From: Sapientia aquatica
GTDB lineage: Bacteria; Pseudomonadota; Gammaproteobacteria; Burkholderiales; Burkholderiaceae_D
Reading direction: 5' to 3'
DNA: 64,000 nucleotides
Assembly: GCF_004358105.1 (NCBI RefSeq)
Contig: NZ_SMYL01000004.1
Coordinates: 186,001-250,000 of the forward strand
How positions within the stretch are numbered: position 1 is the stretch's first letter; every line of letters starts with the position of its first letter. The position numbers and the translations under genes were made by a program. Below are positions 1-8,980 of the stretch, piece by piece. The notes beneath the pieces were generated by a model. That model saw only the letters and a list, made by a program, of their open reading frames with translations, was not told the DNA's origin and searched no databases.

Positions 1-59
1 GCGCTTGCTAGTTTAGCGCGACCTGTTGCTGTTAGGATGGTAGAAAATTGCGCCGCCAT
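1..59 (-). CDS. Phage tail fibre protein, N-terminal fragment (cut by window edge)
   Basis: Reading leftward from the ATG at 59, the first 19 codons give MAAQFSTILTATGRAKLAS, which resembles the conserved N-terminus of P2-type tail fibre proteins (consensus like FYTLLTxIGxAKLA) that anchors the fibre to the baseplate. AAGGA lies about eight bases upstream of the ATG. The gene starts 41 bases after the tail protein I stop, the usual P2 order I then H. Everything beyond residue 19 is outside the window, so the receptor-binding part cannot be seen. Confidence 0.7.
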   Translation of the reverse strand, partial: MAAQFSTILTATGRAKLAS

Positions 60-99
60 GCTGTGTTCCTTTTGTGGTGAATCTAGTTGATTTTGTCGA

Positions 100-672
100 T
101 TAGTCGCGTGGATAAACGGCGGCAATTTCGCCGACCATGGTGCACAGCCCTACGATGGGAATTTGGCTACTGACTGAGAGTGTTATTCGCAACTCTTGCA
201 AGACCGAGCGCACGTTTTTGTATTCGTTGATGAGTAGGACCAAATTGTCGAACGTTTGCGCGTCGATGCCGCGATCTGGAACCGTAATATTCATCTTGAA
301 GTGGTAAGGCTTGCCGCCATAGTCAAACCATTCGCTAATGTTGCCCTCTAGCGCTAGGGTTTCTAGCACTTGGAGGATGGCCCAGCGCGTGCCTTTGTGA
401 CGGTGCAGCTCCATGCCGCGCTTGAGGATGGCGCGCTGCTCGGCCTCATTTTGCGCGAACTGCCAGCCTTCACCGAGTAAATGAAATTGGTCAGCTAACT
501 GCGCTAGCGCCGACGTCGGGACGGTGTCGATCATATAGACTAGTAAGGGCAACAAATCGACATTGCTAATACGTGCGGCGATTTGGGCTAGCGCGATACA
601 GCGTGGGTCACTGGCTAATGGCGGCGGCAAAAGCGCGTCGACCAGTGGCGCGGATGTCATGCGATTATCCAT
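100..672 (-). CDS. Phage tail protein I (P2 gpI-like)
   Basis: A 190-residue protein of the P2 gpI family, a baseplate-wedge component that joins baseplate and tail fibres. The family core is seen in the stretch around ILKRGMELHRHKGTRWAI (residues about 82-99), in which short helices and the HKGT segment are typical. The start ATG at 672 overlaps the end of the baseplate J gene by eight bases and is preceded by a GGGATGG ribosome site. Position between gpJ and the fibre matches P2 and BcepMu order. Confidence 0.85.
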   Translation of the reverse strand: MDNRMTSAPLVDALLPPPLASDPRCIALAQIAARISNVDLLPLLVYMIDTVPTSALAQLADQFHLLGEGWQFAQNEAEQRAILKRGMELHRHKGTRWAILQVLETLALEGNISEWFDYGGKPYHFKMNITVPDRGIDAQTFDNLVLLINEYKNVRSVLQELRITLSVSSQIPIVGLCTMVGEIAAVYPRD

Positions 673-1831
673 GTACCATCCCAGTAATGTGTAGCCGGAT
701 CGATGTGCATTGCGGCCATTCGTTTTCGACTAACACGCGGTGTTGGGGCGCTAGGACTTTGACTTGATAGACGCCCGATACCGATAAGGCGCTGCTAACT
801 TGACTTGGCACTAGGTCGCGTCCTAGGCCGGCCGCGCGTTCGTCGCGGTAGGCTTGCGCGGCCGATTGCGCCATCATCAATACGCTGTCGGCGTCGGTAT
901 TGTTATAAAGCTCTAGCTGCGCTTCGATCTGGTATGGAACCGCTACCGGCGCAACTACGCGCACGTAATCGGTGAGCGGCCGCACCCGATCGCTGTTTAA
1001 TTTGGTCGTGATGACGTCTAAAAGATTGGCGTCTGGCAGTCCTGATTTGGTTAGCGGGTAGACCATGACAACGCCGGGTGGCGTGTCGTTGTCCGACGCT
1101 AATTCTCCATTCAATAGCGTTAGTTGCGGGCCAATAACGCCTACGTCCGCTACGGCTTGGTGCGCGCTTTTGGCATGGAAGACGTAAGCCAATTTGCTGC
1201 CCGCCGTGCTGAAGGCTTCGGGTGCTAGTCGAATCCGTTCGCGCAATGAATCGTCTTGCTCTTCCATGTCGCCGCCGCTCGTCGTGGTGATGTTGGTCAC
1301 TTGCAGGCCGGCTGCGCTCATGACTTTGGAGACTAATTTTGTAATTTTATTTTTGGTGTAATCGTTGCCGCTTAGGCCGATTTGTTCGCACGTCGCGGTA
1401 AGGTCAATGGATGATTGACCGGCTCCCAAGATAGCGTCGATATCGGTGGCAAAAGTTGCGGTGCCGTCGTCGCTTTGGGCTAAGGTGCCCGCTGGGATGG
1501 CGTAGGAAGTGGATGCCGGCTTGGGGAAACTAAAGCGCAGAATGGTTTTGGCTGGTTGCTCTGGCAGACGATACACGCCGACTAACTCGCCTAAATAGTC
1601 GAGCATAGGCGCGCGCGCGAAGGCTAACAGGTTTTGCTTCGCGGCTTCTTGGATGCCTACCCGTACTAGTGTTTCGCGGTAGGCGATGATGTCGATTAAT
1701 AGGCGCTCTACCTGCGCGGGATAGAGCGGCTTGCCGGTCGCGGCTTCGTATTGCGCGACCATGTCGTGGACGATGGTATCGGGGTCCCGGTCAATAAAAG
1801 CGGGTTCTGGCAAGGTGTTGAAGATGGTCAT
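665..1831 (-). CDS. Baseplate J-like protein (P2 gpJ)
   Basis: A 388-residue baseplate wedge protein of the gpJ/gp47 family. The N-terminal part (AFIDRDPDTIVHDMVAQYE) and the middle segment with GGDMEEQDDSLRERIRLAPE (about residues 186-205) are family hallmarks. It is somewhat longer than P2 gpJ. The start ATG overlaps the W gene stop as ATGA (1828-1831), indicating translational coupling. It assembles with gpW and gpI into the tail baseplate. Confidence 0.9.
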   Translation of the reverse strand: MTIFNTLPEPAFIDRDPDTIVHDMVAQYEAATGKPLYPAQVERLLIDIIAYRETLVRVGIQEAAKQNLLAFARAPMLDYLGELVGVYRLPEQPAKTILRFSFPKPASTSYAIPAGTLAQSDDGTATFATDIDAILGAGQSSIDLTATCEQIGLSGNDYTKNKITKLVSKVMSAAGLQVTNITTTSGGDMEEQDDSLRERIRLAPEAFSTAGSKLAYVFHAKSAHQAVADVGVIGPQLTLLNGELASDNDTPPGVVMVYPLTKSGLPDANLLDVITTKLNSDRVRPLTDYVRVVAPVAVPYQIEAQLELYNNTDADSVLMMAQSAAQAYRDERAAGLGRDLVPSQVSSALSVSGVYQVKVLAPQHRVLVENEWPQCTSIRLHITGMVHG

Positions 1832-2193
1832 AGCGTGACCCGCGTTTCTAATTTGACGCCGTCGGCTAAGCGCGAAATTACGCGTAAAACGGCGTGGCCG
1901 ATGCCGATGGCGTCAACTAGCACGCGCTCGACCGTTACCCGCGGCTCGCCATGTATCGGGTCGTTAATAGCTTCAACAACTTCGCGCACGATATGGGGGC
2001 GCGCGCGGTCGATGGGACGGTCTAAATAGTTGTAGAGATAGCAGCCGAATAGCGGGCGTAAAGGCAATGCCCCTTTGGGTGTGCCGATGATGGTGCGGAT
2101 GCACTGGTTGATGTCGTCGTAGTTGGTAACAACCTCATCGGCGCCTAGTTTTGGCTGCCAGTGGATGGAGGTAATATCGGATAGCTGGGTCAT
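1828..2193 (-). CDS. Baseplate assembly protein W (GpW/Gp25 family)
   Basis: A 121-residue gp25-like lysozyme-fold baseplate protein. The signature segment PLRPLFGCYLYNYLDRPID (about residues 43-61) matches the family pattern of Arg-Pro-x-FG followed by a YxxxP/D segment. It is translated just ahead of gpJ with a four-base overlap. The gene is separated from gpV by a foreign-looking membrane protein gene (2305-3153); V and W are adjacent in P2-like operons, so the intervening gene looks like an insertion. Confidence 0.88.
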   Translation of the reverse strand: MTQLSDITSIHWQPKLGADEVVTNYDDINQCIRTIIGTPKGALPLRPLFGCYLYNYLDRPIDRARPHIVREVVEAINDPIHGEPRVTVERVLVDAIGIGHAVLRVISRLADGVKLETRVTL

Positions 2194-2285
2194 GCGGCCA
2201 GAGTAGATTAACTCTGGCTTGGGGTCGTTTGCCCTAGTTCAAATTGAAATCGATAGTTAGTCGATTCATTGAGTATATTCACTGC

Positions 2286-2306
2286 GAGCGCTTTGTCGTG
2301 GCGCTC
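2286..2306 (-). terminator. Small hairpin at the end of the membrane moron
   Basis: GAGCGC and GCGCTC pair across a nine-base loop and overlap the moron stop codon. No T-run follows on the minus strand, so it may only pause or stabilise the transcript. Termination is uncertain. Confidence 0.25.
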
Positions 2307-3153
2307 ATTCGATGTCAATATTCTGTTCCGCTACGTGTTTCTTTAAATTGTCCGGCAAATTAGGTAGTTGGGCAATTGCATGTCTTTCTTGGATGACTAT
2401 TTTCTGCACTTCATAATCTGGGCAGAAGATTTCCACAAGGACCCTATTCAACGATTCGAATGCTTTTATATATCTACTTTCATCGTGGGCTAACTTAACC
2501 ACGATACCTCGCAACTGGTCCCTAGTTCGCGCCACCAACTCCACGCCAATATACCTTTCGATTTCACCTAAACTAGCGAAATTATTCTCTCCTAATTGGG
2601 ATGTCGCCATTTTTTTTTGCTTTTCTAACGCACTTTCATTAAATTCTGAAAGGCCAGACATTAGGTCTAAATAGGCGCGTTCTGCAAGCTGCAATCGGGT
2701 AAAAACCTCTCTGCCGCTTTGTATCGATAAAAGAAAAGCCAATGATTTGTAGTCAAATACATTGGATGAGTTGAAGTCATAACTAATCGGTTTGGCTAGC
2801 ACCCATTCTGGTTCGCCATTCAATTTGGTATTGATATCGTCGAGAGATTTATACATTGCTCTTCGAACGTTAAGAAAGTCGTCTAGCTGGGACCGAATTA
2901 AGAACAGAGCGCGGTATCCGGCGGATAGGTTGTCTCTGCTAATTGCTTTGTTTTGAAAGTACTGATTCGATATAAATGCGAGGAATGCACCGGCAAAAGA
3001 CCCAATTAAGGTTTTTATGACGTCCCACTGAAAAGAGCTGGGCAAATTATCTTGTAGGCCCAACATGGATTGCGACAGCGTTAATATCGTCAGCGAATCA
3101 ATGATCGCGCAGATGCAGAAAAATAGAAAACACGATACCTCGATAACTTTCAT
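2305..3153 (-). CDS. Two-TM membrane protein of unknown function (moron in baseplate operon)
   Basis: A 282-residue protein not recognised as a phage structural protein. Two hydrophobic segments near the N-terminus (about residues 6-29 and 46-65) are followed by a charged, mostly helical cytoplasmic region of about 215 residues. It interrupts the conserved baseplate gene order V-W, has more A+T and different codon use than its neighbours, and is flanked by spacers of about 110 and 130 bases in an otherwise tightly packed operon. No clear Shine-Dalgarno precedes the ATG. A lysogen-expressed accessory role such as superinfection exclusion is inference only. Confidence 0.7.
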   Translation of the reverse strand: MKVIEVSCFLFFCICAIIDSLTILTLSQSMLGLQDNLPSSFQWDVIKTLIGSFAGAFLAFISNQYFQNKAISRDNLSAGYRALFLIRSQLDDFLNVRRAMYKSLDDINTKLNGEPEWVLAKPISYDFNSSNVFDYKSLAFLLSIQSGREVFTRLQLAERAYLDLMSGLSEFNESALEKQKKMATSQLGENNFASLGEIERYIGVELVARTRDQLRGIVVKLAHDESRYIKAFESLNRVLVEIFCPDYEVQKIVIQERHAIAQLPNLPDNLKKHVAEQNIDIE

Positions 3154-3284
3154 ATGGCCCGATAGTCTCGCTGGATAAATTACTGGTTTTTATTAAATGG
3201 GAGTATGAAGCGCTTTCATGTTACCGCGCCGCGTTTTGTTATTGGATTGTAACCCGCAACATTACAAAATGGAAACTATACTGG

Positions 3285-3851
3285 TTAGCTCTTATTTGCC
3301 GCCCAGGTATTTTCACTACCAGACCTAACCCCGCCATGGGAGTGCTTGGAAACGCTCACGCCATTTGCCACGACATCGCCGTTAGGCGCTTTTAGACTGC
3401 CGTTGGCGATGGTAATGTCACCTTTTTCGATGGTGACATTGCCAGTCACTTTAATGCCGCCGTCTGCGGTAATTGACATCGTCGCGCCTGCCGGTAGTCT
3501 TAAGTCGAAATGATGAGTCTGGCGGTCATATTCGATTACTGCGCCGTCGGCAAAGGTCACGTTGCGTTTGTCTTTGGAGGTGACGGATGGCTTGTCGATG
3601 TCAGAGAAGACCGCGCCTAGGACCCAGCCGTCTTCGCCAAAGGCGTCCATTAACACGGCTACTTGCTCGCCTACGTCGGGTAACCAGTAGTCTTTATCTT
3701 TTAGTGATTTACGCGCTAGGACGCTAAGCCAGAACGATTCTAGGTTGTCTAGCTCGGGGAATATAACGCGGACTTTGTGCCGCGCTGGGTCGATGTCGCT
3801 GACGAGGCCGTTGCGGGCGGTGACGCCGAATTCTTGTTGGGTTGAGCTCAT
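3285..3851 (-). CDS. Baseplate spike protein V (P2 gpV-like)
   Basis: A 188-residue membrane-piercing spike. The N-terminal OB-fold region has the pattern DxxRHKVRVxFPELDNLES with W-L (about residues 20-45) and the motif WLPDVGEQVAVLMD. The C-terminal part is a beta-helix of short repeats (ITADGGIKVTGNVTIEKGDI). It ends with KHSHGG (residues 169-174): the H-x-H pair is the iron-binding tip motif known for P2 gpV and phi92 spikes. The gene precedes W and follows D as in P2-like modules. Confidence 0.9.
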   Translation of the reverse strand: MSSTQQEFGVTARNGLVSDIDPARHKVRVIFPELDNLESFWLSVLARKSLKDKDYWLPDVGEQVAVLMDAFGEDGWVLGAVFSDIDKPSVTSKDKRNVTFADGAVIEYDRQTHHFDLRLPAGATMSITADGGIKVTGNVTIEKGDITIANGSLKAPNGDVVANGVSVSKHSHGGVRSGSENTWAANKS

Positions 3852-3888
3852 TGTTTCCTGATTAGTTGGTGCCGCACTTGCTCGACAA

Positions 3889-5028
3889 TTATTTTTTGAC
3901 CTTGGCGATTTGGTCTACTACTTTGACCTCGCCGCCGGATTTACCGTAGACCTTGAGTGTGTTTTTTGCGCCTGCTTTGCCGGCGGCTTCGCCGGGTACG
4001 ACGCGCTTTAATTCCAGCGCCATGGTGTAGCCGTTACTGCGGCTAATCGTGTGGGCGGCTTTGGTGCAGGTGTATTTACCTGAAAGGAGGCCTAGTCCAT
4101 GTAAGCCGATCGCCATACCGGCGCGCAGCAATGGGTCGCCCGGTAAGGTGATGTTGGCGACGGTGCGCTCTAGTTGTTTGAGTTCCAGGTGAGATTGGGC
4201 TAGCGATGCGGCGACTTCTTTGGTGGTGGCACGTTGTTTTTTTTGCGCGTGGTCGGCGCTGCTGGTTTTGCCGGCGGATTTGTCGCCGAGGACTGTAGTC
4301 TGGCCATCTTTGACGCCGTAGGTGACTAATTTTTTGCTGTTGGGGTCGTGATAGCTGGTCGAGCCGCTGGCTGGGACGTCGCCGACTTGGTCGGTCACGT
4401 TCCACGTTGTGAGGTCACTAAGCGCGTAACTGCGCAGCGCGTCTTTGGTGTGCAGCGCGGAGCGCTTGATAAAAATGAGTTCTTTCTCCACCGCTTGGAC
4501 GCGCACCGCGTAGCCGTGTTGGGTGGCTATTTTTTGCAAGAACGCCAAATCAGTTTGACCATATTGGGTGACCCGATCTAATGGCAAAGGGTCGATTTCG
4601 CCGATGAGTTTAAAGCCGTGTTTTTGGGCTAATTGCTCAGCAATTTTCTTTAGCGTGGTGTTTTCAAAACCCTGATTGCTGCGGGTGCGCACGGGTGTTT
4701 GTGAGGAGGCTGAGCGGGCGCGAATGGACACCGTAGATGGCGGGCCAGATAGACTAATTTCGTCAATGGTGGCGCTGGGGACTGGTATTAATGCCTCGCC
4801 AGCGTAGCCAAAAGATAGCTTTAGAGCTGCGCCTTTTTGTGGGTAAAACGGCGTATTGAGCCAGCGTCCGTCGACGTCTTCTAGCTCGACTTCAAGTTCG
4901 TCCGACTCGCCCGATAGTTGATGCGTCCACGTAATTTGAATTAAGTTACTGGAAATATCCTTGGTCATGTTTTTGCCGTTATAGAGCAGCAAAAAATCTG
5001 GCGCTTTGGGCTTGGTATTGTTGCTCAT
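3889..5028 (-). CDS. Late control protein D (tail hub, P2 gpD-like)
   Basis: A 379-residue baseplate hub protein of the gpD/gp44 family, which links tail tube and spike. The segments around residues 70-90 (KLSFGYAGEALIPVP) and the middle part (QYGQTDLAFLQKIATQHGYAV) match the family. An upstream ATG at 5040 exists, but the ATG at 5028 shares a base with the X gene stop (TAATG), the coupling arrangement also seen at U/tape measure here, so 5028 is preferred. Confidence 0.9.
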   Translation of the reverse strand: MSNNTKPKAPDFLLLYNGKNMTKDISSNLIQITWTHQLSGESDELEVELEDVDGRWLNTPFYPQKGAALKLSFGYAGEALIPVPSATIDEISLSGPPSTVSIRARSASSQTPVRTRSNQGFENTTLKKIAEQLAQKHGFKLIGEIDPLPLDRVTQYGQTDLAFLQKIATQHGYAVRVQAVEKELIFIKRSALHTKDALRSYALSDLTTWNVTDQVGDVPASGSTSYHDPNSKKLVTYGVKDGQTTVLGDKSAGKTSSADHAQKKQRATTKEVAASLAQSHLELKQLERTVANITLPGDPLLRAGMAIGLHGLGLLSGKYTCTKAAHTISRSNGYTMALELKRVVPGEAAGKAGAKNTLKVYGKSGGEVKVVDQIAKVKK

Positions 5029-5237
5029 TAGCGCGCCCATTCGGGGATGTTTTCCGCGGTTAACTCTTGTTGCTCGACGATGGGAATGGATAGGCTCAGG
5101 CCCGCGGCTAAAGTGGTGCCGATGGGAATATGCGGGTTAGCTTCGATCAGTAATGGCGTGAGGCTGACGCGTCGGTAATAGTGCCACGCTAGTTGGTCCC
5201 AGCGTTCGCCCTCGATGGTGATGTGGGTTAGCTTCAT
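5028..5237 (-). CDS. Tail protein X (LysM-like, P2 gpX)
   Basis: A 69-residue protein of the phage tail protein X family. It has the compact LysM-like pattern GERWDQLAWHYYR at residues 10-22, followed by LIEANPHI (32-39) and a Pro-Ile containing end. It sits between U and D, two bases after U and coupled to D through TAATG. It is thought to help place the hub during baseplate assembly. Confidence 0.88.
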   Translation of the reverse strand: MKLTHITIEGERWDQLAWHYYRRVSLTPLLIEANPHIPIGTTLAAGLSLSIPIVEQQELTAENIPEWAR

Positions 5238-5239
5238 GA

Positions 5240-6193
5240 TTAATGGCGTAGGATGACGTGGGTGGCTAGTGCGGCCAGCGGGGATTGGATTAAGGCCCCT
5301 GCGGTATTGAGTTGGCGCGTGATTGCGCCGATCTGACCGCCTAGTGACGCATTGAGACTAAGGCTTTTAATTGCGCCTAGGCCGCTGTTGATATTGGACA
5401 ATTGCTGGCTGATGGTGCCGGCGTCTGCGCCGATGGTGGATGCGCTGCCGAGCTGCGCAAACGCGCCGATTGTCGCCGTGGCCGAACGACAGGTCGTTTG
5501 AAGGTTGCTGCTCCATCTTTGAACGTCAGATAATGCGCCGCTGGCGCTGGCGAGTTGATTTGTGTTGGCGGCGGCTTGTTTTAATTGATCTAGGCTGGCG
5601 CTGATCGCGCCCGCGCCCGATAGCGTGGCTTTGGTTTGCGCGATACCTAGTGCTAAGCCATCTACGCGTGGCAGCGGCGCGCCCGGCGGTAAGCCCGCAA
5701 GTGATGCACTAATTTGCGGTAACGATGGCGGCGCTGGCCGCCTGGTTAGTTCGGTTGGCAGCGGTAATGGCGTGCCGGCGACGACGACGGCTGGCGGAGC
5801 GGCGCTGCGACCGTCGCCGACAAATTCGCGCAAGGTGAGCGTCGCCTCGACGGATTGGAGCGTGCCGCCCATATCGGTTTGACGCGCCGTGGCGGGCAGT
5901 TCGGTGATCACAAAACGGCCTTTGTAGTCGCCATTGCCGAAGGTGAGCGCCATGGCTTCGTGGCTGGCTTGCGCGGCTTTTAGTCGCAGTAGCTCGGCTT
6001 CCGGGTTACAGAAGCCGATGTCGAAGCGGCAGTCTAGTTTGATTTCATCAAGGGCGTCGCCGACAAATTGCAAGCGTGGCTTGCGGCCGATCAACGCATG
6101 CTCGGCGTAGTTGGCGGCGAACTTGATTTCAAAGCCGTCAAAATAAGTTAGTAGGTCAAATTCAATATCGCCCAGGGTTGCGTAGAGCGCCAT
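5240..6193 (-). CDS. Tail protein U (P2 gpU-like) with long C-terminal extension
   Basis: A 317-residue protein. Residues 1-125 carry the gpU family signature, including the LQFVGDALDEIKLDCRFD stretch and the AMALTFGNGDYKGRFVITEL stretch. Residues about 130-317 are an Ala/Gly/Ser/Leu-rich extension with a proline-rich linker (PTELTRRPAPPSLPQ), about doubling the usual size of P2 gpU. The start is coupled to the tape measure stop (TAATG). It acts in tail completion; the role of the extension is unknown. Confidence 0.88.
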   Translation of the reverse strand: MALYATLGDIEFDLLTYFDGFEIKFAANYAEHALIGRKPRLQFVGDALDEIKLDCRFDIGFCNPEAELLRLKAAQASHEAMALTFGNGDYKGRFVITELPATARQTDMGGTLQSVEATLTLREFVGDGRSAAPPAVVVAGTPLPLPTELTRRPAPPSLPQISASLAGLPPGAPLPRVDGLALGIAQTKATLSGAGAISASLDQLKQAAANTNQLASASGALSDVQRWSSNLQTTCRSATATIGAFAQLGSASTIGADAGTISQQLSNINSGLGAIKSLSLNASLGGQIGAITRQLNTAGALIQSPLAALATHVILRH

Positions 6194-8823
6194 TAGGTTT
6201 CTCCATAGCCGCGCCGGCGGTTGCGGGTTTCGTATTGCTTCATCATGGCTTCGAATTCAGCAAACGAGATCGCCATGGCGGATTTGACTTGATCTGCCAC
6301 GTCCGCGCCGCCGGGTATGTTGATGACGGGGGCAAAGGTAATTTGAGTCGCGCCGCCTGCTGGGGTAGCGTCGGGGAAATTAAGTGCGTCATTAGCCGCG
6401 CCGTAAGGAACGGCGGTTAAGGCGGATAGATCGATGCCTGGGGTGTCTGAGTTGGGCTTGCTGAATTTGGTCACTTCCGTTTGCGTATACCGCATTGACG
6501 GCGGGTTCAGCGCGCCCAGATCGTTGCGCTTATCTACGTCTAGATTTGGCGCGATCGGTTGACCGTAACCATCAAGCGTGGCTTGCGCTAATTGCGCCGA
6601 TGCCGTGGCGGCTAGGTCGATGCCGTCTCGAATGCCAGCGGCCGCGCCTTGAGCGATAAACAAGCCTAACCCGGTAAAAACGACCGATGGCGACGCAATA
6701 CCTAGGGCAGATTTAAAGGTACCGACTACGCTGTCGGCTAGGCTCGACAACACCTCACCGACGCGCGCAAAACCGGACGTGATCCCGCTAATGAGCCCGT
6801 CGATAAGCATGCCGCCCATGCTTTGGAACTTGTCGGGAAGCGAACTGAACCAGCTCATTAGATCGTTGAAGCCAGTTTTTAGGCCGGCCCATAGGTCGCT
6901 AATTAAATTGATCGCGCCTTTGATGACTATGCCTAGGCCGATAACGGGGCTCAGTAATACTTTAAACGCCGTGCCTATCCATTGTCCTACTGACTTCCCT
7001 TGTTGGCCAAAAGCGGCCAGTTCCTCGGTCGCGTATTGGGTCGGACCAAACAACTCCTTAACCCAATTGATTACGCTAGAAAATAGTTCGCCTATCGGCG
7101 CTAAGGCGGTGCTGATGTCCCCAAATAGATCACTAAAGATGGCGGACACAGGCGCTAAGGCTTCGCTGATGCCGCTCATGACGCCGCTAAAAAATGCCTT
7201 GATCGGTTCCCAATATTTATAAATTAGGAGCGCGGCTGCGGCGATGCCGGTGATCATGAGTCCGATCGGATTTAGGCGGAAGATGTTACCGACCTGCGCC
7301 ATGGTAGTGCCTGCGACCTTTAATCCCGCGGACAAGGAGCCTGAGGCGGCCGCGCCAGCGCGTCTCATTATGTCGCCCATACCAGCCCATTGTTTGGCGG
7401 GCGCGGCTGTGCCGCCTAGCGAACCGAACCCGCTGGCGGCGATGCTTTTGGCCTTAAATAAGTTGGGGATAAGGTCAGAGCGCAGCGCGGTCGATGAGGC
7501 TAGTGAGGCTGCTTTAAACGCGACTATGCCTAGCGTTAGCGCGGCAATGGCAGTGACGCCGCCCTTATGCTGATCAACGAAGCCAATGAGTTTTTCTATG
7601 CCGGCCGACAATAGGCCAGCTATCGGCGCTATGGCGGGTAGAAAGACGTCGCCGACGGTTTTACCGAGATTGCTTAATGTGCGGCCAAGTTGTCCTATTT
7701 GCTCCGAGGCCGATTCCGTGCGTAGGTCAAAGATACCGTCCAACGCGCCTTTGGATTGCTCTGGCGAGGCATTGGCTAGTGCTTTGGCCTGGTCTTTTTG
7801 ACCGTAGTTGGAGAGCGCGAAGCGCGCGGTATCGGCGTCCCGAAAAATCTCACCTAAGCCTAGTTGTTCGATTTGGCGTTTGACTGAGCCGTCTTTGTCG
7901 CCTGCCATTAATTTTTGTTGCTGGGTTTTGTCTAGCTTATCGCGCAATACCGAGCCGGCCAGCTCAATTGAGGCTTCGTATTTCGACATGCCGTCGGCTT
8001 GCAGCGTCGCCATGGAGCCGGCATAGTCCACGCCAGTGTTAGCGTAGGAGCTGGCGACGCGGGCGCTGTCCATGCTCTCTAACCAGCCTTTTAAGCCTGC
8101 TTTGGCGCTCTCCGCGCCCATGGTTTTTTCCGCGATTTGCAGACCTGCTGCTAACTCGCCTACCGCGTTCTCGCCGGTGATGCCAGATTTCTTAATGGTT
8201 TCTTCTAATTCGGCAAAAGTAGAGACCAGCATCGACGGCGAGAATACGCCTTGCTGACCGATGTGGACTAACTTGTCCATGCTTTCTTGCATGGCGACTT
8301 GGCCCGAGACGCCCATCGTGCGCATAGTAATTACCGCGCCGGCGGCCTGATCCATGGTAGTGCGTAGCGCGGTGGTGGTCTTACCCAGTAGGCCGATGTA
8401 GGCGGCGTTTTCTTCGGCTGAGCCGCCGTCCTTGGTCAGCGCATTCACGCCGCTCGCTAGCTTGTCGCGGTCTTGGTAGGTGGCGGTAGATTGAGCCGTG
8501 ATGGCGTTGCCAATCATGGCTTCTTGCTCAACGCTGATTTGGCCGTTGATGCGAATGTCGCGCAATTGATCGGCAAAATCCACAGACGCGCGGATTGCGC
8601 TGACTAGAGATAAGACCGACGTTAAGCCGGCAATTAATGGCGCGACGGTATTGCCGGCGAATGCGTTTTTTAGACTACTGCCTAAGGCCGTCGATTCGGC
8701 GCTAACGCTGTGCATGGTTGCCCCGACGTCGGCGACTTGGCGTTTGACGCCGCCCAAGGCACTGCCGACCGATGACGCTGTTTTTGCGCCTATTGTTAGT
8801 CCGACGTTGAGTTCTTTGGTCAT
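6193..8823 (-). CDS. Tail tape measure protein
   Basis: An 876-residue TP901-family tape measure protein, whose length sets tail length. It is Ala/Gly/Ser-rich with a long helical N-terminal part, the family segment with MRTMGVSGQVAMQESMDKL near residue 165-185, and several hydrophobic segments in the middle (about 415-440 and 515-545) and 640-660, as expected for a protein that inserts into or crosses the host membrane. It lies between the tail chaperone pair and U, the standard order. Confidence 0.92.
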   Translation of the reverse strand: MTKELNVGLTIGAKTASSVGSALGGVKRQVADVGATMHSVSAESTALGSSLKNAFAGNTVAPLIAGLTSVLSLVSAIRASVDFADQLRDIRINGQISVEQEAMIGNAITAQSTATYQDRDKLASGVNALTKDGGSAEENAAYIGLLGKTTTALRTTMDQAAGAVITMRTMGVSGQVAMQESMDKLVHIGQQGVFSPSMLVSTFAELEETIKKSGITGENAVGELAAGLQIAEKTMGAESAKAGLKGWLESMDSARVASSYANTGVDYAGSMATLQADGMSKYEASIELAGSVLRDKLDKTQQQKLMAGDKDGSVKRQIEQLGLGEIFRDADTARFALSNYGQKDQAKALANASPEQSKGALDGIFDLRTESASEQIGQLGRTLSNLGKTVGDVFLPAIAPIAGLLSAGIEKLIGFVDQHKGGVTAIAALTLGIVAFKAASLASSTALRSDLIPNLFKAKSIAASGFGSLGGTAAPAKQWAGMGDIMRRAGAAASGSLSAGLKVAGTTMAQVGNIFRLNPIGLMITGIAAAALLIYKYWEPIKAFFSGVMSGISEALAPVSAIFSDLFGDISTALAPIGELFSSVINWVKELFGPTQYATEELAAFGQQGKSVGQWIGTAFKVLLSPVIGLGIVIKGAINLISDLWAGLKTGFNDLMSWFSSLPDKFQSMGGMLIDGLISGITSGFARVGEVLSSLADSVVGTFKSALGIASPSVVFTGLGLFIAQGAAAGIRDGIDLAATASAQLAQATLDGYGQPIAPNLDVDKRNDLGALNPPSMRYTQTEVTKFSKPNSDTPGIDLSALTAVPYGAANDALNFPDATPAGGATQITFAPVINIPGGADVADQVKSAMAISFAEFEAMMKQYETRNRRRGYGET

Positions 8824-8901
8824 GGCTTTTGTAGGGCTCTCACTTGTTGAGTTAACGCGGGCAAATTGGGGGCGATGCGCTTTGGCGTGATGCGTAGTGA
8901 A

Positions 8902-8930
8902 GCTAGTTTTTTATTTCGCGGGAAACTAGC
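8902..8930 (-). other. Intercistronic hairpin between tail chaperone and tape measure
   Basis: GCTAGTTT and AAACTAGC form an eight-base-pair stem around a 13-base loop in the 157-base spacer. No T-run follows on the minus strand. It may limit read-through or protect mRNA; this is inference. Confidence 0.35.
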
Positions 8931-8980
8931 AAAACCCTCCTCGCGGTTTATCTGCGGCAACCAAATCACTACTGAATGCG

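Noticed and set aside
4076-4405. Arg/Gln-rich frame inside the late control D gene
   Set aside because: Shadow of gpD in another frame, with no start signal.
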